Part shown: one piece after another, positions 16,988 to 26,554 of the stretch
Layout of the letters: every line of letters begins with the position of its first letter
How positions within the stretch are numbered: the stretch's first letter is position 1
DNA from: JAAYZB01 sp035379945
GTDB taxonomy: Bacteria > Bacillota_I > Bacilli_A > Izemoplasmatales > Hujiaoplasmataceae
NCBI GenBank assembly: GCA_035379945.1
Contig: DAOSWG010000009.1
Span: 1 to 58,945, forward strand
DNA: 58,945 bases
Direction: 5' to 3'
Notes under the pieces: model-generated
Told to the model about the DNA's origin: nothing
Database searches by the model: none
What the model saw: the letters and a program-made list of their open reading frames with translations, nothing else
Program-made: the position numbers and the translations under genes

Positions 16988-19138
16988 ATGAACGGGATGA
17001 TTCACATGGGATTGACGGTTTTTCTGTTTATACTTGCATATCTCTTGTTAAATTTATGGAATGCGGTAGTTTTGACCCATCAAAAATTGAATCGCTATAT
17101 CGTACCTTTCCGCCACACACTTCTGGGCGAACTTAACGCAATACTGGCAAATACGGCCGTATTGGGCCTTTTCCTCATGATAGTTCTTGTATTCACGAAG
17201 AATGCATATGCTTTATGTCTCGTGCTTGTGATCCTGACGGGAGTCTTCAACACCTATTTTCTCGGACTTAATATTTTCAACCTGTATTACGGCACATCGT
17301 TTTCTAGAGAAGACTTGGAAATATTCAGAAATCCCGGCGAAGGCATCGCCAAGGGTATGGGCGGGGAACTGATAAGGGAATTGTTCGTTTATTATCGGAT
17401 ACTCCTATTTCTGCCTTTTGCTTTTCTGCTGGTATTCTTTCTCAAGACTGATCCGATCCTGTTATCGGCTTATCGCGTCCCGATAAGCAACGGAGCGGTT
17501 TTCACGATGATCGCCATATTTATTCTGGTTTTGTTTTTGACCGGTACTTTATTCGAAAAAATGTATGCCAAACAATTGATGATCCAGGTTCTGAAAAGCA
17601 CCTACGCAATCCAAAACTTCGGAGTGTATCCATATTATTTGTGCAATTTTACCGGGATCACCAAGTTGATCGACGCCAAGATAGAAAAGCGTTCCGGACC
17701 ACCATCAGACCTTCTGCCCACTTTCCAGAAATACAATAAAAACAAGAAAAAATATGTAAACCTGTTAGATGGCAAAACCTATTCCAACAGTATGTCGACA
17801 GACGATCTAAGCGAGAACATTTTTGTCGACCCTTCGCTTATAAAAGAAGACAAAAGTTTAGATGGAATTCTTAAAGGACGCAATCTCGTCCTTGTCCAGA
17901 TGGAATCAATGAACAGATATCTTCTTGACATCGGACTCACAAAAGACGAGTTTTCGTTTCTCAAAGCCCTGCTGCCTGAAGCGCTCGATCTCCGGGAATT
18001 CTACACAAGTGTCGGCATCGGCGTCAGTTCGGATGCCGAAGTGACAACCCTGACCGGTTTGTGGCCGACCGGACGCAGCAATCTTTACTGGGCGGATTAC
18101 GACAGAAAAACGCAGAAATATTTGGTTAAACGCGATCTTTCGACCATTGTCAAATATTTCAAACAAGATAACTATTCCACCAAGGCCCTGCACGGGGACT
18201 ACAAACGCTTCTATAACCGCGAGCATTCATACGGTGAGATCATCGGGTTTGACGAATTCCAGGCCATGGAGGATTTCACGGAGATAAAAGAGTGCGAAAA
18301 AACCGGTATATTGAAACTGTATTCATATGAATATGCCGATGGAAAAGAGCATGTCTCTCCCTGGGTCAGCGATTATCTCCTAGCCGAAAAAGTAAGAGAA
18401 AACATCCACGAAAAACAGGGGCCGATGCTTTTATATCCGATAACGATGATGCCGCACATTCCATTCGAGTTCTATCCCGGGGAAATGAATAAGGCATTAA
18501 AAGATTCCCAGTTGAAAGAGCAGACGAAGAAGTATCTCCGTTTTGCGGATTATTATGACGATTTCATCCGCCGGTTTTTCTTTACCCGCGACGGGCAGAT
18601 TGACACCGACCCGAATACTGTCTACATTTTTTATGGTGACCACGGATCGGGAATCAAAAACGGCGATATCGAAAAATTGGTTGACCGGAAACTGACAAAA
18701 ATGGAAGAAAGAAAGATTCTTATCCAAATTGCCGGTTTCATCTATGTCCCGGGAAGCGATTTTGTCGAAAGAAACGGCATCAGAATCCGTAAAGGACTGC
18801 TCAAAGGCCATCAGGATCTCGTCAGGGGACAAATGGACCTTAACCGGACAATCATCGACCTATTCGGCCTGAATGGGGAAAAAGACGCCTATTTCGGCGT
18901 CAGCCTTCTTTCCAAGGAACCGACTTTCATCCTCGATAACAAATTGCAGGATGTCGTGACCGACAAAGTGATGTTTTCCATGCGGAATACCGAGAACACT
19001 TTTCCCTCCGGCGTCGAGATTGGAAAAGGAATGTTCGATATTGTGAAGGAATTCAAATTGATGAACGAACGGCTTTTACAAAAACCGGAATGCGAAAAAA
19101 AGCTTAACGAAAGAATGCACGCAAGCGGATCGGAATGA
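16988..19138 (+). CDS. LTA synthase-like membrane sulfatase-fold phosphotransferase
   Basis: 716 aa. Five hydrophobic segments in the first 210 residues are followed by an extracellular sulfatase-fold domain. Key LtaS-family positions are recognisable: the metal Glu in VQMESMN, the nucleophile Thr in DAEVTTLTGLWP, and the Asp-His pair in FYGDHGSG. The family transfers glycerol phosphate from phosphatidylglycerol to make lipoteichoic acid-type polymers. The start at 16988 is uncertain: ATGs at 16997 and 17006 are also possible and no ribosome site is decisive. A promoter-like TATAAT lies at 16962-16967. Confidence 0.85.
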   Translation: MNGMIHMGLTVFLFILAYLLLNLWNAVVLTHQKLNRYIVPFRHTLLGELNAILANTAVLGLFLMIVLVFTKNAYALCLVLVILTGVFNTYFLGLNIFNLYYGTSFSREDLEIFRNPGEGIAKGMGGELIRELFVYYRILLFLPFAFLLVFFLKTDPILLSAYRVPISNGAVFTMIAIFILVLFLTGTLFEKMYAKQLMIQVLKSTYAIQNFGVYPYYLCNFTGITKLIDAKIEKRSGPPSDLLPTFQKYNKNKKKYVNLLDGKTYSNSMSTDDLSENIFVDPSLIKEDKSLDGILKGRNLVLVQMESMNRYLLDIGLTKDEFSFLKALLPEALDLREFYTSVGIGVSSDAEVTTLTGLWPTGRSNLYWADYDRKTQKYLVKRDLSTIVKYFKQDNYSTKALHGDYKRFYNREHSYGEIIGFDEFQAMEDFTEIKECEKTGILKLYSYEYADGKEHVSPWVSDYLLAEKVRENIHEKQGPMLLYPITMMPHIPFEFYPGEMNKALKDSQLKEQTKKYLRFADYYDDFIRRFFFTRDGQIDTDPNTVYIFYGDHGSGIKNGDIEKLVDRKLTKMEERKILIQIAGFIYVPGSDFVERNGIRIRKGLLKGHQDLVRGQMDLNRTIIDLFGLNGEKDAYFGVSLLSKEPTFILDNKLQDVVTDKVMFSMRNTENTFPSGVEIGKGMFDIVKEFKLMNERLLQKPECEKKLNERMHASGSE

Positions 19139-19150
19139 TCCGCTTTTTTC
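19123..19150 (+). terminator. Intrinsic terminator overlapping a stop codon
   Basis: AAGCGGATC pairs with GATCCGCTT, followed by T's; the TGA stop of the upstream gene lies inside the hairpin. Confidence 0.85.
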
Positions 19151-19264
19151 ATTACTCCATGATAACATCATGTGAATTTTTTCCTTTTTGTGTTTTCCAA
19201 AACATAGTTTTGATGTATGATATTATTATGTTTCAAAACGATAAATCGTTTAACGGAGGGAATC

Positions 19265-20395
19265 ATGACTTTCAAAAACATATCCAGACGCGTTCTGATT
19301 GTTATTCTGTCAACATTTTATGTCCTGATCACCCTGTTCAACGTGATTGTCCTGTTCTTTTGTTCCTTGCGGTTCACTGACAACAGGCAACAGATAAATC
19401 ATCTGGACGATCTTCAGGAATATTACGAAACAACCCCGTCATCCGAAATCGCTGCCGAACAGTCCTTTGTTTCTTTCGACATTGACTTTAATGATTTACG
19501 GTTGAACGAAATCAAGATGGTGGCGTCGCACAACTCCTACAAGAAACAGGGAACGGCGCTTGGAAGAGCGATGATCGCTCTTGGGTCGTCTAAGGAAGAC
19601 GCCAGACTTATGAACTACGGCAACGTCTGGATATCCGAACAGCTGGATGCCGGAATCCGCAGCATCGAAATCGATCTTCGTTATAAAAACGGCAGTTTTG
19701 TCACGACGCACGTGCCTTTGGTCGACAACCGCTCCGTTTGTCCCGATTTCTCCCTTTTGCTGGAGGAATTGAAGCTATGGTCGGACAACCATCCCAATCA
19801 CATTCCGATCATTATCATTTTGGAACTGAAGAGCGATTGGATGGTGTTGGATCCCACACTTGACGATATCGGACAAAGCGAACTAGAAATGCTTAACGAC
19901 ATGTTGTTGTTTAATTTCGATTCGGCGATTTATACCCCGGAAATGCTCAAAGGGTCCTATAATTCCTTGCAAGAAAGAATCGCAACCGAATCATGGCCTT
20001 ATGTCTCTGACTTGTTGGGAAAATTCATCTTCGTACTGCACCCCGGAGAATTCACCGACACATATGTATCATTGTTTCCAGATTGTGAGGGAATGAGCCT
20101 GTTCCCGGCCGTCAGCAATCTTGACACCGATCATGGTTACGCCGCTTTCGTTGTCCATAATGATCCGAATATCGAAGAAATAAACGCGCTTGTCGCGCAA
20201 AACTATATTGTCAGGACCAGAATGGACGAAGACTTGGTGAACGATCCCGACAGGATGGCCGATGCCATCGCCTCGGGAGCCCAGATCCTGACGACCGATC
20301 TCCATCCGGCAACCCAGATTCAGAATGCGACCCCGATTTATTTGGACGGAAATTACACCGTCATCGTCAATGACATTACCCATGAGGACGAATGA
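19265..20395 (+). CDS. PI-PLC-X-like phosphodiesterase (Ca-dependent PI-PLC family)
   Basis: 376 aa from ATG 19265 after a GGAGGG site. An N-terminal membrane anchor (about residues 9-33) precedes a TIM-barrel phosphodiesterase domain: MVASHNSYK carries the first catalytic His, GIRSIEIDLR the metal acidic residues and VTTHVPL the second His. It fits the bacterial Ca-dependent phosphoinositide phospholipase C type, which acts on glycerophosphodiester-like head groups outside the cell. It heads a run of four plus-strand genes ending at 22576. The substrate in this organism is unknown; teichoic acid or phospholipid head groups are possible given the upstream LTA-synthase-like gene. Confidence 0.78.
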   Translation: MTFKNISRRVLIVILSTFYVLITLFNVIVLFFCSLRFTDNRQQINHLDDLQEYYETTPSSEIAAEQSFVSFDIDFNDLRLNEIKMVASHNSYKKQGTALGRAMIALGSSKEDARLMNYGNVWISEQLDAGIRSIEIDLRYKNGSFVTTHVPLVDNRSVCPDFSLLLEELKLWSDNHPNHIPIIIILELKSDWMVLDPTLDDIGQSELEMLNDMLLFNFDSAIYTPEMLKGSYNSLQERIATESWPYVSDLLGKFIFVLHPGEFTDTYVSLFPDCEGMSLFPAVSNLDTDHGYAAFVVHNDPNIEEINALVAQNYIVRTRMDEDLVNDPDRMADAIASGAQILTTDLHPATQIQNATPIYLDGNYTVIVNDITHEDE

Positions 20396-20426
20396 CGGCT
20401 TATCAACCGAAAGGTGGTTTGTTAAA

Positions 20427-20972
20427 ATGTATTCGGAAACTTCGGCACAAAGAATAAAAGAAGATATCTTCATGATAGACAATTCGCTCAAAGAACGTGT
20501 TCCATCGCAGGCTCGGAGCTTACTTTCCATTCTGATGAGGACATATGACGGAATCTTAATGAGTTTGAACACCGCGATGCTTCCGACGGAAAGTCCGATC
20601 TACGGACATAATTTCGACGAACTCAAGAATTACGACGAAAATGTTTTTTCCAACCTGACCGTAATCAGGAACAAACTGCAACTTTTCGATCTGCAATTTC
20701 AGAATGTTCTCGAAAAGAACCTGGAAGCCGGCAATACGGGATATTTGTCCCAAAATGAGATCGTCAATGCGATCAAAGTTTGCAAGAACGTCGATGCCAA
20801 AGAGAAAGAAGATGCCCTGAAAATGGCGGAAATTCTCAAAGACATCGCCGAAGGGGATAATCTTGGCTTCCAGGCCAAATGGGAGCGGATCAAGCCGGTT
20901 TTTGCCTATTTGGCGGATGCCAATCCGAATCTCGGATCATTGGTTATGGAATTATTGAAACGCATGGCTTGA
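20427..20972 (+). CDS. Hypothetical cytoplasmic protein
   Basis: 181 aa from ATG 20427, nine bases after AAGGTGG. No signal or membrane segment; largely helical and Leu/Lys/Glu-rich (for example ENVFSNLTVIRNKLQLFDLQFQNVLEK). I recognise no family. It lies 31 nt after the PI-PLC-like gene and 26 nt before the rhomboid gene, so co-transcription is likely. Confidence 0.7.
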   Translation: MYSETSAQRIKEDIFMIDNSLKERVPSQARSLLSILMRTYDGILMSLNTAMLPTESPIYGHNFDELKNYDENVFSNLTVIRNKLQLFDLQFQNVLEKNLEAGNTGYLSQNEIVNAIKVCKNVDAKEKEDALKMAEILKDIAEGDNLGFQAKWERIKPVFAYLADANPNLGSLVMELLKRMA

Positions 20973-20998
20973 CCGATATTTAAAAAAAAGGAGAAAAC

Positions 20999-21712
20999 AT
21001 GGCTGATTTTACATCCCGACTGAAAAAATACATTCAGCTGTGTCCGATGACATCGGGCCTTTTGACTGTCAATACAGCTTTTTTAATCATCACGATCATC
21101 ACCGGAGGGTCGGAAGCGTTTGGCAGCGACAACCTGGTCAGGCTCGGTGGCATCGTGCCTTCTTACGTGGCTTCAGGTGAATATTACCGCATCATCTTTG
21201 CGATGTTTTTGCACGGCGGTTACCTTCATTTCTTTTCCAACATGCTGGCGCTGTATTTTCTTGGCACACCGATGGAAAGAATCATGGGCGGATGGCGTTA
21301 TCTCGCTTTGTACATGTTATCCGGAATCGGTGCCGGCATCATGATCGTCTTGTTCGGTTATTCGAACATCACATTTCTCAATACCTACGGCGAAGTTTCC
21401 ATCGGAGCGAGCACGGCGATATACGGAATTATGGCCGGACTCGTATTCATCACGATAAAAAGGCCGGGGTGGTTTCCCCGCCAAACGGTCAAATCAATTT
21501 GGATGATCGCCGTTTTGAATTTTATCATCACTTTCATTTTTCCGTATATTTCGGTAGTCGGTCATCTTTCCGGTTTTGTCTTCGGCTTTGTGCTGAGCCT
21601 TGTATTGATGCCCAAGATTCCGGAATATCAGAGAAAAGCAGTCATTGCCAAGTACTTCCAGAAGAAGGCAACAAGCGAAAACGATAACGACGATGATGAT
21701 TATCATTACTGA
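20999..21712 (+). CDS. Rhomboid-family intramembrane serine protease
   Basis: 237 aa with six membrane segments. Family marks: HGGYLHFFSNMLALYFLG (loop 1 and TM2 Asn), the nucleophile Ser in GASTAIYG (TM4) and the catalytic His in VGHLSGFVFG (TM6). The usual GASGA is GASTA here but the Ser is kept. The C-terminus ends in an Asp/Glu-rich tail. It cleaves membrane proteins within the bilayer; the substrate is unknown. A GGAG site precedes ATG 20999. Confidence 0.88.
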   Translation: MADFTSRLKKYIQLCPMTSGLLTVNTAFLIITIITGGSEAFGSDNLVRLGGIVPSYVASGEYYRIIFAMFLHGGYLHFFSNMLALYFLGTPMERIMGGWRYLALYMLSGIGAGIMIVLFGYSNITFLNTYGEVSIGASTAIYGIMAGLVFITIKRPGWFPRQTVKSIWMIAVLNFIITFIFPYISVVGHLSGFVFGFVLSLVLMPKIPEYQRKAVIAKYFQKKATSENDNDDDDYHY

Positions 21713-21790
21713 GAATTCGAATTAATTCGAATTTTCCAATAATAACCGGCTTCAAAAACGTATATTAAAAGATAGAAGGTGAAAAAAGTC

Positions 21791-22576
21791 ATGACAAAAA
21801 AACATTACACCTTGCTGAATCTGGCTATTTTCATCCCCATGGGCTTGGCTTTGCTGTCCTTTGGCTTTGCAATCTATTTCCAGTCAAACGGATACGCCAA
21901 GGAAATCTGGGTTCCTTTGGCTTTGTCAGTGTTCTGCTTCCTGGCGGTCAGCTTGATTTTTCTATTTGTCAATTACCCGGCACTCATCGAATACCGTACG
22001 AAGAAAAAGTATGAGGAACTCAAAAAGCGTCCCTTATGTTTCGCTTATCAGAGCGAAACAATTGAATCATTGACAAGACGTCTCGGAAAACTCGGATTCT
22101 ATCCGGACAAGAACGGTATGCTTTATAACAAGATACCCTACCTTCTCACCGGATCGATCCGGTTTTATATCGCAATCGTCGACGCTGATGAGAACCCGGC
22201 GTATTTCGAGAATATCATCGCGAAATATCACAGCGATCCGATATATCAATCCGAAAAGGGATACCGATGCCTGACGGTGATCGGTATGAAAAAAAAGCTG
22301 TCCAGAACCGATGCGGCCAAAATCAAGAAATACACCGACGAACATCTGACGCTCGATTCCGCTTTGTTTGGCAGTTCCGCGGAGGCATCTTTTTGGATGC
22401 TGTATGAATCGGGAAAAGGAAGATTCCTTTTCAAGAATGTCGGAAACGGATCGAAGATCAAAGCCGCTTTCATCGGAGGCTGGATGCTGAAGAAATTATT
22501 GTTGCTCAATAATACGGAAATCGTTTGCGAAACCGACGACCCGTTCGATAGTACGCTTTTGTCACCGGAAAAATAA
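21791..22576 (+). CDS. Hypothetical two-TM membrane protein
   Basis: 261 aa from ATG 21791 (the ribosome site AAGGTG is nine bases upstream; the GTG at 21779 lies inside that site). Two membrane segments near residues 8-32 and 43-66, then a soluble basic domain of about 190 residues without motifs I know. Last gene of the plus-strand run, followed by a terminator. Confidence 0.72.
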   Translation: MTKKHYTLLNLAIFIPMGLALLSFGFAIYFQSNGYAKEIWVPLALSVFCFLAVSLIFLFVNYPALIEYRTKKKYEELKKRPLCFAYQSETIESLTRRLGKLGFYPDKNGMLYNKIPYLLTGSIRFYIAIVDADENPAYFENIIAKYHSDPIYQSEKGYRCLTVIGMKKKLSRTDAAKIKKYTDEHLTLDSALFGSSAEASFWMLYESGKGRFLFKNVGNGSKIKAAFIGGWMLKKLLLLNNTEIVCETDDPFDSTLLSPEK

Positions 22577-22587
22577 CATAATACTAT

Positions 22588-22621
22588 AAAAAAAGACGTT
22601 CCCTCGGGAACGCCTTTTTTG
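22588..22621 (+). terminator. Bidirectional intrinsic terminator
   Basis: CGTTCC-CTCG-GGAACG with an outer A-run/T-run helix; serves both converging genes. Confidence 0.88.
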
Positions 22622-22624
22622 TCA

Positions 22625-22975
22625 TCAGACCGTTTGTCTTTTCCAGTCGAAATAGAAGAGAATGCCGACCACTATGAACGGAGCAGCAACGATGATGCCG
22701 CTTATCAGCATTTCGATATTTCTAATTGATAAAAAGGTGATCCAAGCAATTCCGGCAAGAGGAAACAAAATAGCCCCCACAATCTCCCATTTCCACGTAA
22801 GAATGAAAATCAGAATCAAAACCGCGGTGGGAATATTGTGGATCAGGAATCCTTGCATATCATTCCAAAACCCGTTTCCCGTTCCGAACGAATCGAACGA
22901 AGTTGCGAAAACCAGTCCGATGGCAATCACTGTAAATAAGCGTGGAAGCCAAAACAGCCAATCGTGTTTTTTCAT
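22625..22975 (-). CDS. Small four-TM membrane protein
   Basis: 116 aa from ATG 22975 after GGGAGGGG. Four hydrophobic segments, short loops, a DW near each end; no recognised function. Transcribed alone, divergent from the glycyl radical enzyme operon. Confidence 0.7.
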   Translation of the reverse strand: MKKHDWLFWLPRLFTVIAIGLVFATSFDSFGTGNGFWNDMQGFLIHNIPTAVLILIFILTWKWEIVGAILFPLAGIAWITFLSIRNIEMLISGIIVAAPFIVVGILFYFDWKRQTV

Positions 22976-23049
22976 ATTATCCCCTCCCGCCCTCATTATA
23001 ACAAATTAAATTATTCTTGCAAGTTCCAAAGAAAAATATATTATTTTAA

Positions 23050-23107
23050 TGAAAGCGCTTGATATTTACCGAATAAACGGATTATAATCATTCTGTGGTA
23101 ATACCAC
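23050..23107 (+). promoter_or_regulatory. Promoter with cre-like site and GntR/FadR-type operator
   Basis: -35 TTGATA (23059-23064), 18-nt spacer, -10 TATAAT (23083-23088). A cre-like TGAAAGCGCTTGAT (23050-23063, 11 of 14 to the CcpA consensus) overlaps the -35. Over the start site lies GTGGTA-A-TACCAC (23095-23107), whose core TGGTAATACCA fits the FadR-subfamily pattern TNGTNNNACNA. The operon ends with a FadR-type regulator gene, so autoregulation is likely; carbon catabolite repression is inferred. Confidence 0.65.
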
Positions 23108-23130
23108 GAAACCGAAAGGAGATTTCGCCA

Positions 23131-25623
23131 ATGGATAAAAGCGCCGGAATCAAACAACCGAAGAATCTAACAAAAAGAATCGAATGGTTGCGGAATTACT
23201 ACTTCGAAGGCGTCAAACGCGACTGGAACAATGAATATCATTGCTATACAACCGGAAAGCCATGGGACTTTCTATTCGATGAGATAACATACTATATCGT
23301 TCCAGAGACAATTCCTTTTTACCAGACATTTGCCTCCAGTTCGCTTCAAAGTGCCAAGACGATCGCATTGCCGGACGATTTCTGGAAATTGTCCCTCAAG
23401 GAAAGAAGAGCAATATTCATGAAAGAAGCTGTCGTCAATAATATGCCGGCGGACTTACTGAAGGGCGATTTGATTTGCGGTGCTTGTTTCAATTTGCTGA
23501 CATCGCATTGCCTGACCAAAAAGGAAGCCAAAGACCGTAATCATCTGGTATACGGCAAAAATGGTTCCCGCAATACGGTACTTGACTACTATTACTACGG
23601 TTTCGGAAACACCGGATCCACCTGCGGACATCTGATTCCTGATTATGCCAAGATCGTAAAAAAAGGATTCAGAGCCGTGAAAGAGGAAATCGAGAACGAA
23701 TACGATTCGCTTTCTGAAAAGAAGAAGAAATCCTCCGAAGGAGAACAACTCCGGGCAATGATGATCGCCTGTGAAATGCCAAGGGAACTGGCAGCCAAAT
23801 ATAGGGAAAAATGTTTGAATGAAGCGAAAACAGAAAAGGATGAAAGTCGTAAAAAAGAATTGGAACTGATGGCGGAAAATCTTCTTGTCGTACCTTGGGA
23901 AGGCGCAAAGGACTTCTACCAGGCCATCCAGTCACTCTGGATTACGCATATGCTGGTGATGTCGGACGAAAACTATCCCGGACCGGGAGTATCGTTCGGG
24001 CGCCTCGACCAATATCTGTATCCATATTACGAGAAATCCCGTAAGAACGGGATGTCGGATGATTTCATGAAAGAGATTCTGGAATGCTTCTGGTTCCATT
24101 GCAATACTGCCTATGACGCCCAGATCCGCGTCGGAAATAACGGTATCACCGCCGGATTCGGACAACTATTCAACATATCCGGTTGTGATAAGGACGGAAA
24201 CGACCTGTCGAATGATCTGACTTATCTGTTGCTAGACGTGATCGACGACATGTCGCCGATTTTAGAGCCGAAACCGAACGTGAGGCTGCACAGAAATTCT
24301 CCCGAAAAACTTTTGGATCGAGTCGTCGACATGGTGGTATCATCGCAGGGGGCTCCCTTCCTGATCAATTTCGATGAACGTTCGATGGCCGGAATGATGC
24401 GTGAAGGACGGATATGCCACCTTGATGATTACATCAATCTAAACAATGTCAGCGATTACGCTTCGGTCGGCTGCCTCGAAAACACAATGCAGGGCAATGA
24501 CAGAAGCGGAACCGTCGATAATAATCTTTACTTCTACAAAGCCATCGAATTGGCGTTAAACGCCGGCAAGGATTTGACACCTAAACATAACGATACAGAC
24601 GGAAGAACGCTTCCGATCCGTCAAAACGGGGTATATACCGACAAGGTAGAGGATCTCGGATCGTTTGCCGATTTCTACGAAGCTGTCAAACGCCAGACTG
24701 CCCACATCATCCGAAAAAGCACAGAAGTCTATGAAAAATCCGAAAAAATCCGATGCAAATACGGAAACACTCCGTATCTTTCGACCCTGGTTGACGGTAC
24801 CATACAATCGCATAAGGATGTCACGGAAGGGGGAGCAGAGCTCCGGTTCGTGACGATCGAAGGCGTGACATTTGCCACAACAATCGATTCGATCCTTGCG
24901 GTTAAATATCTGGTCTATGACAAAAAAGAATGTGATCTCAAGACTTTGAACGAGGCTCTTAAAAACAATTGGGAAGGCTATGAGATTTTGCGTCAAAAAG
25001 CCATAAATAAGGCTCCCAAATACGGAAGAAATGATGAAGAGGCCGATGAGATCGCCAAAGACTATATGAATTTTTTTGCCGAAGAAACCTGGAAACATAA
25101 GACCAAATCGACAAACCGTCAATTTCGTCCCGGTATGCTTTCATGGAATTACTGGGCATCGGCGGGATTCATCCTGCCGGCATCTCCCGACGGAAGAAAA
25201 CAAGGCGAATTCTTCTCAAACGCTATTTGTCCGGTAAACGGCCGCGATATCTTCGGCCCAACCGCTAACTCCAACAGTGTAGGCATTGCCCTTGGCGGAA
25301 AAGCGGAAGCAGGCGACTTCAAGGATTATGTCAACTATCTTCCGAATGGCGCCAGTCACACCATAACGTTCAATTCGTCTATGCTGGCCAATCCGGATCA
25401 TAAGGAGAAATTCAAATCGTTCCTTAGAGGTTATATCGAAAACGGAGGCACGGCGCTTCAAATAAACATTCTCGATCCGGAAATGCTTAAAGACGCTCAG
25501 AAACATCCGGAAAATTACAAACATCTGCTAGTCAGGGTCACTGGGTACAATGCATACTTTGTAACCGTGGGAAGGGAACTTCAGAACGAGATCATCGCCC
25601 GCGAATCCCACAAAGAGTATTAG
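23131..25623 (+). CDS. Glycyl radical enzyme, arylacetate decarboxylase-like
   Basis: 830 aa from ATG 23131 after an AAAGGAG site. The radical site is RVTGYNAYF with Gly 805; the active-site Cys is residue 448 in ASVGCLENTMQGNDRSGTVD, followed by Glu 450, the Cys-x-Glu pairing seen in lyase/decarboxylase-type members and absent from pyruvate formate-lyase. From family memory, the GCLEN...NDRSGTVD and GGAELRFVTIEGV segments point to the 4-hydroxyphenylacetate/indoleacetate/phenylacetate decarboxylase group. No gene for the small HPAD subunit is present, so a PAD- or IAD-like enzyme or a new specificity is more likely. The activase gene begins two bases after the stop. Oxygen-sensitive, cytoplasmic. 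Confidence 0.72.
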   Translation: MDKSAGIKQPKNLTKRIEWLRNYYFEGVKRDWNNEYHCYTTGKPWDFLFDEITYYIVPETIPFYQTFASSSLQSAKTIALPDDFWKLSLKERRAIFMKEAVVNNMPADLLKGDLICGACFNLLTSHCLTKKEAKDRNHLVYGKNGSRNTVLDYYYYGFGNTGSTCGHLIPDYAKIVKKGFRAVKEEIENEYDSLSEKKKKSSEGEQLRAMMIACEMPRELAAKYREKCLNEAKTEKDESRKKELELMAENLLVVPWEGAKDFYQAIQSLWITHMLVMSDENYPGPGVSFGRLDQYLYPYYEKSRKNGMSDDFMKEILECFWFHCNTAYDAQIRVGNNGITAGFGQLFNISGCDKDGNDLSNDLTYLLLDVIDDMSPILEPKPNVRLHRNSPEKLLDRVVDMVVSSQGAPFLINFDERSMAGMMREGRICHLDDYINLNNVSDYASVGCLENTMQGNDRSGTVDNNLYFYKAIELALNAGKDLTPKHNDTDGRTLPIRQNGVYTDKVEDLGSFADFYEAVKRQTAHIIRKSTEVYEKSEKIRCKYGNTPYLSTLVDGTIQSHKDVTEGGAELRFVTIEGVTFATTIDSILAVKYLVYDKKECDLKTLNEALKNNWEGYEILRQKAINKAPKYGRNDEEADEIAKDYMNFFAEETWKHKTKSTNRQFRPGMLSWNYWASAGFILPASPDGRKQGEFFSNAICPVNGRDIFGPTANSNSVGIALGGKAEAGDFKDYVNYLPNGASHTITFNSSMLANPDHKEKFKSFLRGYIENGGTALQINILDPEMLKDAQKHPENYKHLLVRVTGYNAYFVTVGRELQNEIIARESHKEY

Positions 25624-25625
25624 GC

Positions 25626-26552
25626 ATGCGTATTATAAACATCCAAAGGATGTCGACCGAAGACGGTCCCGGACTTCGGACCACGGTGTTTTTCAAAGGG
25701 TGCCCGCTTTCCTGCAAATGGTGTCATAATCCGGAGTCGCTCTCTTACAAAATTGGCAAAGAATGGATTGCCCAATATTGCATGTTTTGTGGAACCTGTG
25801 TGGCAAAATGTCCGGAAAATGCTCTGACAATAACAAACAATGAAGTAAGGATCGATTCCGAAAAATGCAAAATGTGTCTGGAATGCGTCGAAAATTGTCC
25901 GACCGGAGCAATGAAATCGCTCGGTAAAGATATCGGAATTGAAGAACTGTTCCGGGAACTTATCAAGGACAAAGCCTATTTTCGGGCTACCGGCGGCGTT
26001 ACTTTTTCCGGCGGCGAGTGTCTCTTGCAAACGGATGAATTGGTCGAACTGGCAAAAATGCTAAAAAAAGAGAATATCAGCATCGCCATAGATACTTCCG
26101 GAGCAATCAATTACCATCTGATCGAAAAAATATTGCCGTATACAGATATCTTTCTTTACGATATCAAATTGATCGACAAGGCCAAGCACAAGGAACTTTG
26201 CGGAAAAGACAACCAAGAAATTCTCAGTAACCTGATCGCCCTTTCAAAGGCGAAAGCCGATATCTGGTTAAGAACCCCAATCATTCCGCGGGCGACGGCT
26301 ACAAATGACAACATAAGGGCGATCGCCGGGTTTTTAAGGAATAATCATATCGGTTTTTCCCGCTGGGAACTTTGTTCCTTCAACAACCTTTGCAAAAGCA
26401 AATACGAAAGAATGTCCATCGACTGGGAATATAAGGATGACCGGTTGATGACGAATGAGGAAATGGAAGAACTCCTGGCTTCGGCCAGGCAGGAATACGG
26501 AAATCCCGAAGCCACGATACTGGCAACCGGATCCCGAAAAACGGAGGAATAG
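25626..26552 (+). CDS. Glycyl radical enzyme activating enzyme (radical SAM)
   Basis: 308 aa. Radical-SAM cluster CPLSCKWC (Cx3Cx2C) near residues 27-34, then an inserted ferredoxin-like domain with two Cx2Cx2Cx3C sets (CMFCGTCVAKCP; CKMCLECVENCP), and the GGVTFSGGECLLQ SAM-binding strand. This is the long activase form that serves non-PFL glycyl radical enzymes. ATG is two bases after the stop of the radical enzyme gene, so the pair is translationally coupled. It installs the radical at Gly 805 of the partner. Confidence 0.92.
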   Translation: MRIINIQRMSTEDGPGLRTTVFFKGCPLSCKWCHNPESLSYKIGKEWIAQYCMFCGTCVAKCPENALTITNNEVRIDSEKCKMCLECVENCPTGAMKSLGKDIGIEELFRELIKDKAYFRATGGVTFSGGECLLQTDELVELAKMLKKENISIAIDTSGAINYHLIEKILPYTDIFLYDIKLIDKAKHKELCGKDNQEILSNLIALSKAKADIWLRTPIIPRATATNDNIRAIAGFLRNNHIGFSRWELCSFNNLCKSKYERMSIDWEYKDDRLMTNEEMEELLASARQEYGNPEATILATGSRKTEE

Positions 26553-26554
26553 CC

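Noticed and set aside
23131..25623. Pyruvate formate-lyase
   Set aside because: The active site is a Cys-x-Glu pair, not the adjacent Cys-Cys of PFL, and the activase has the extra ferredoxin domain.
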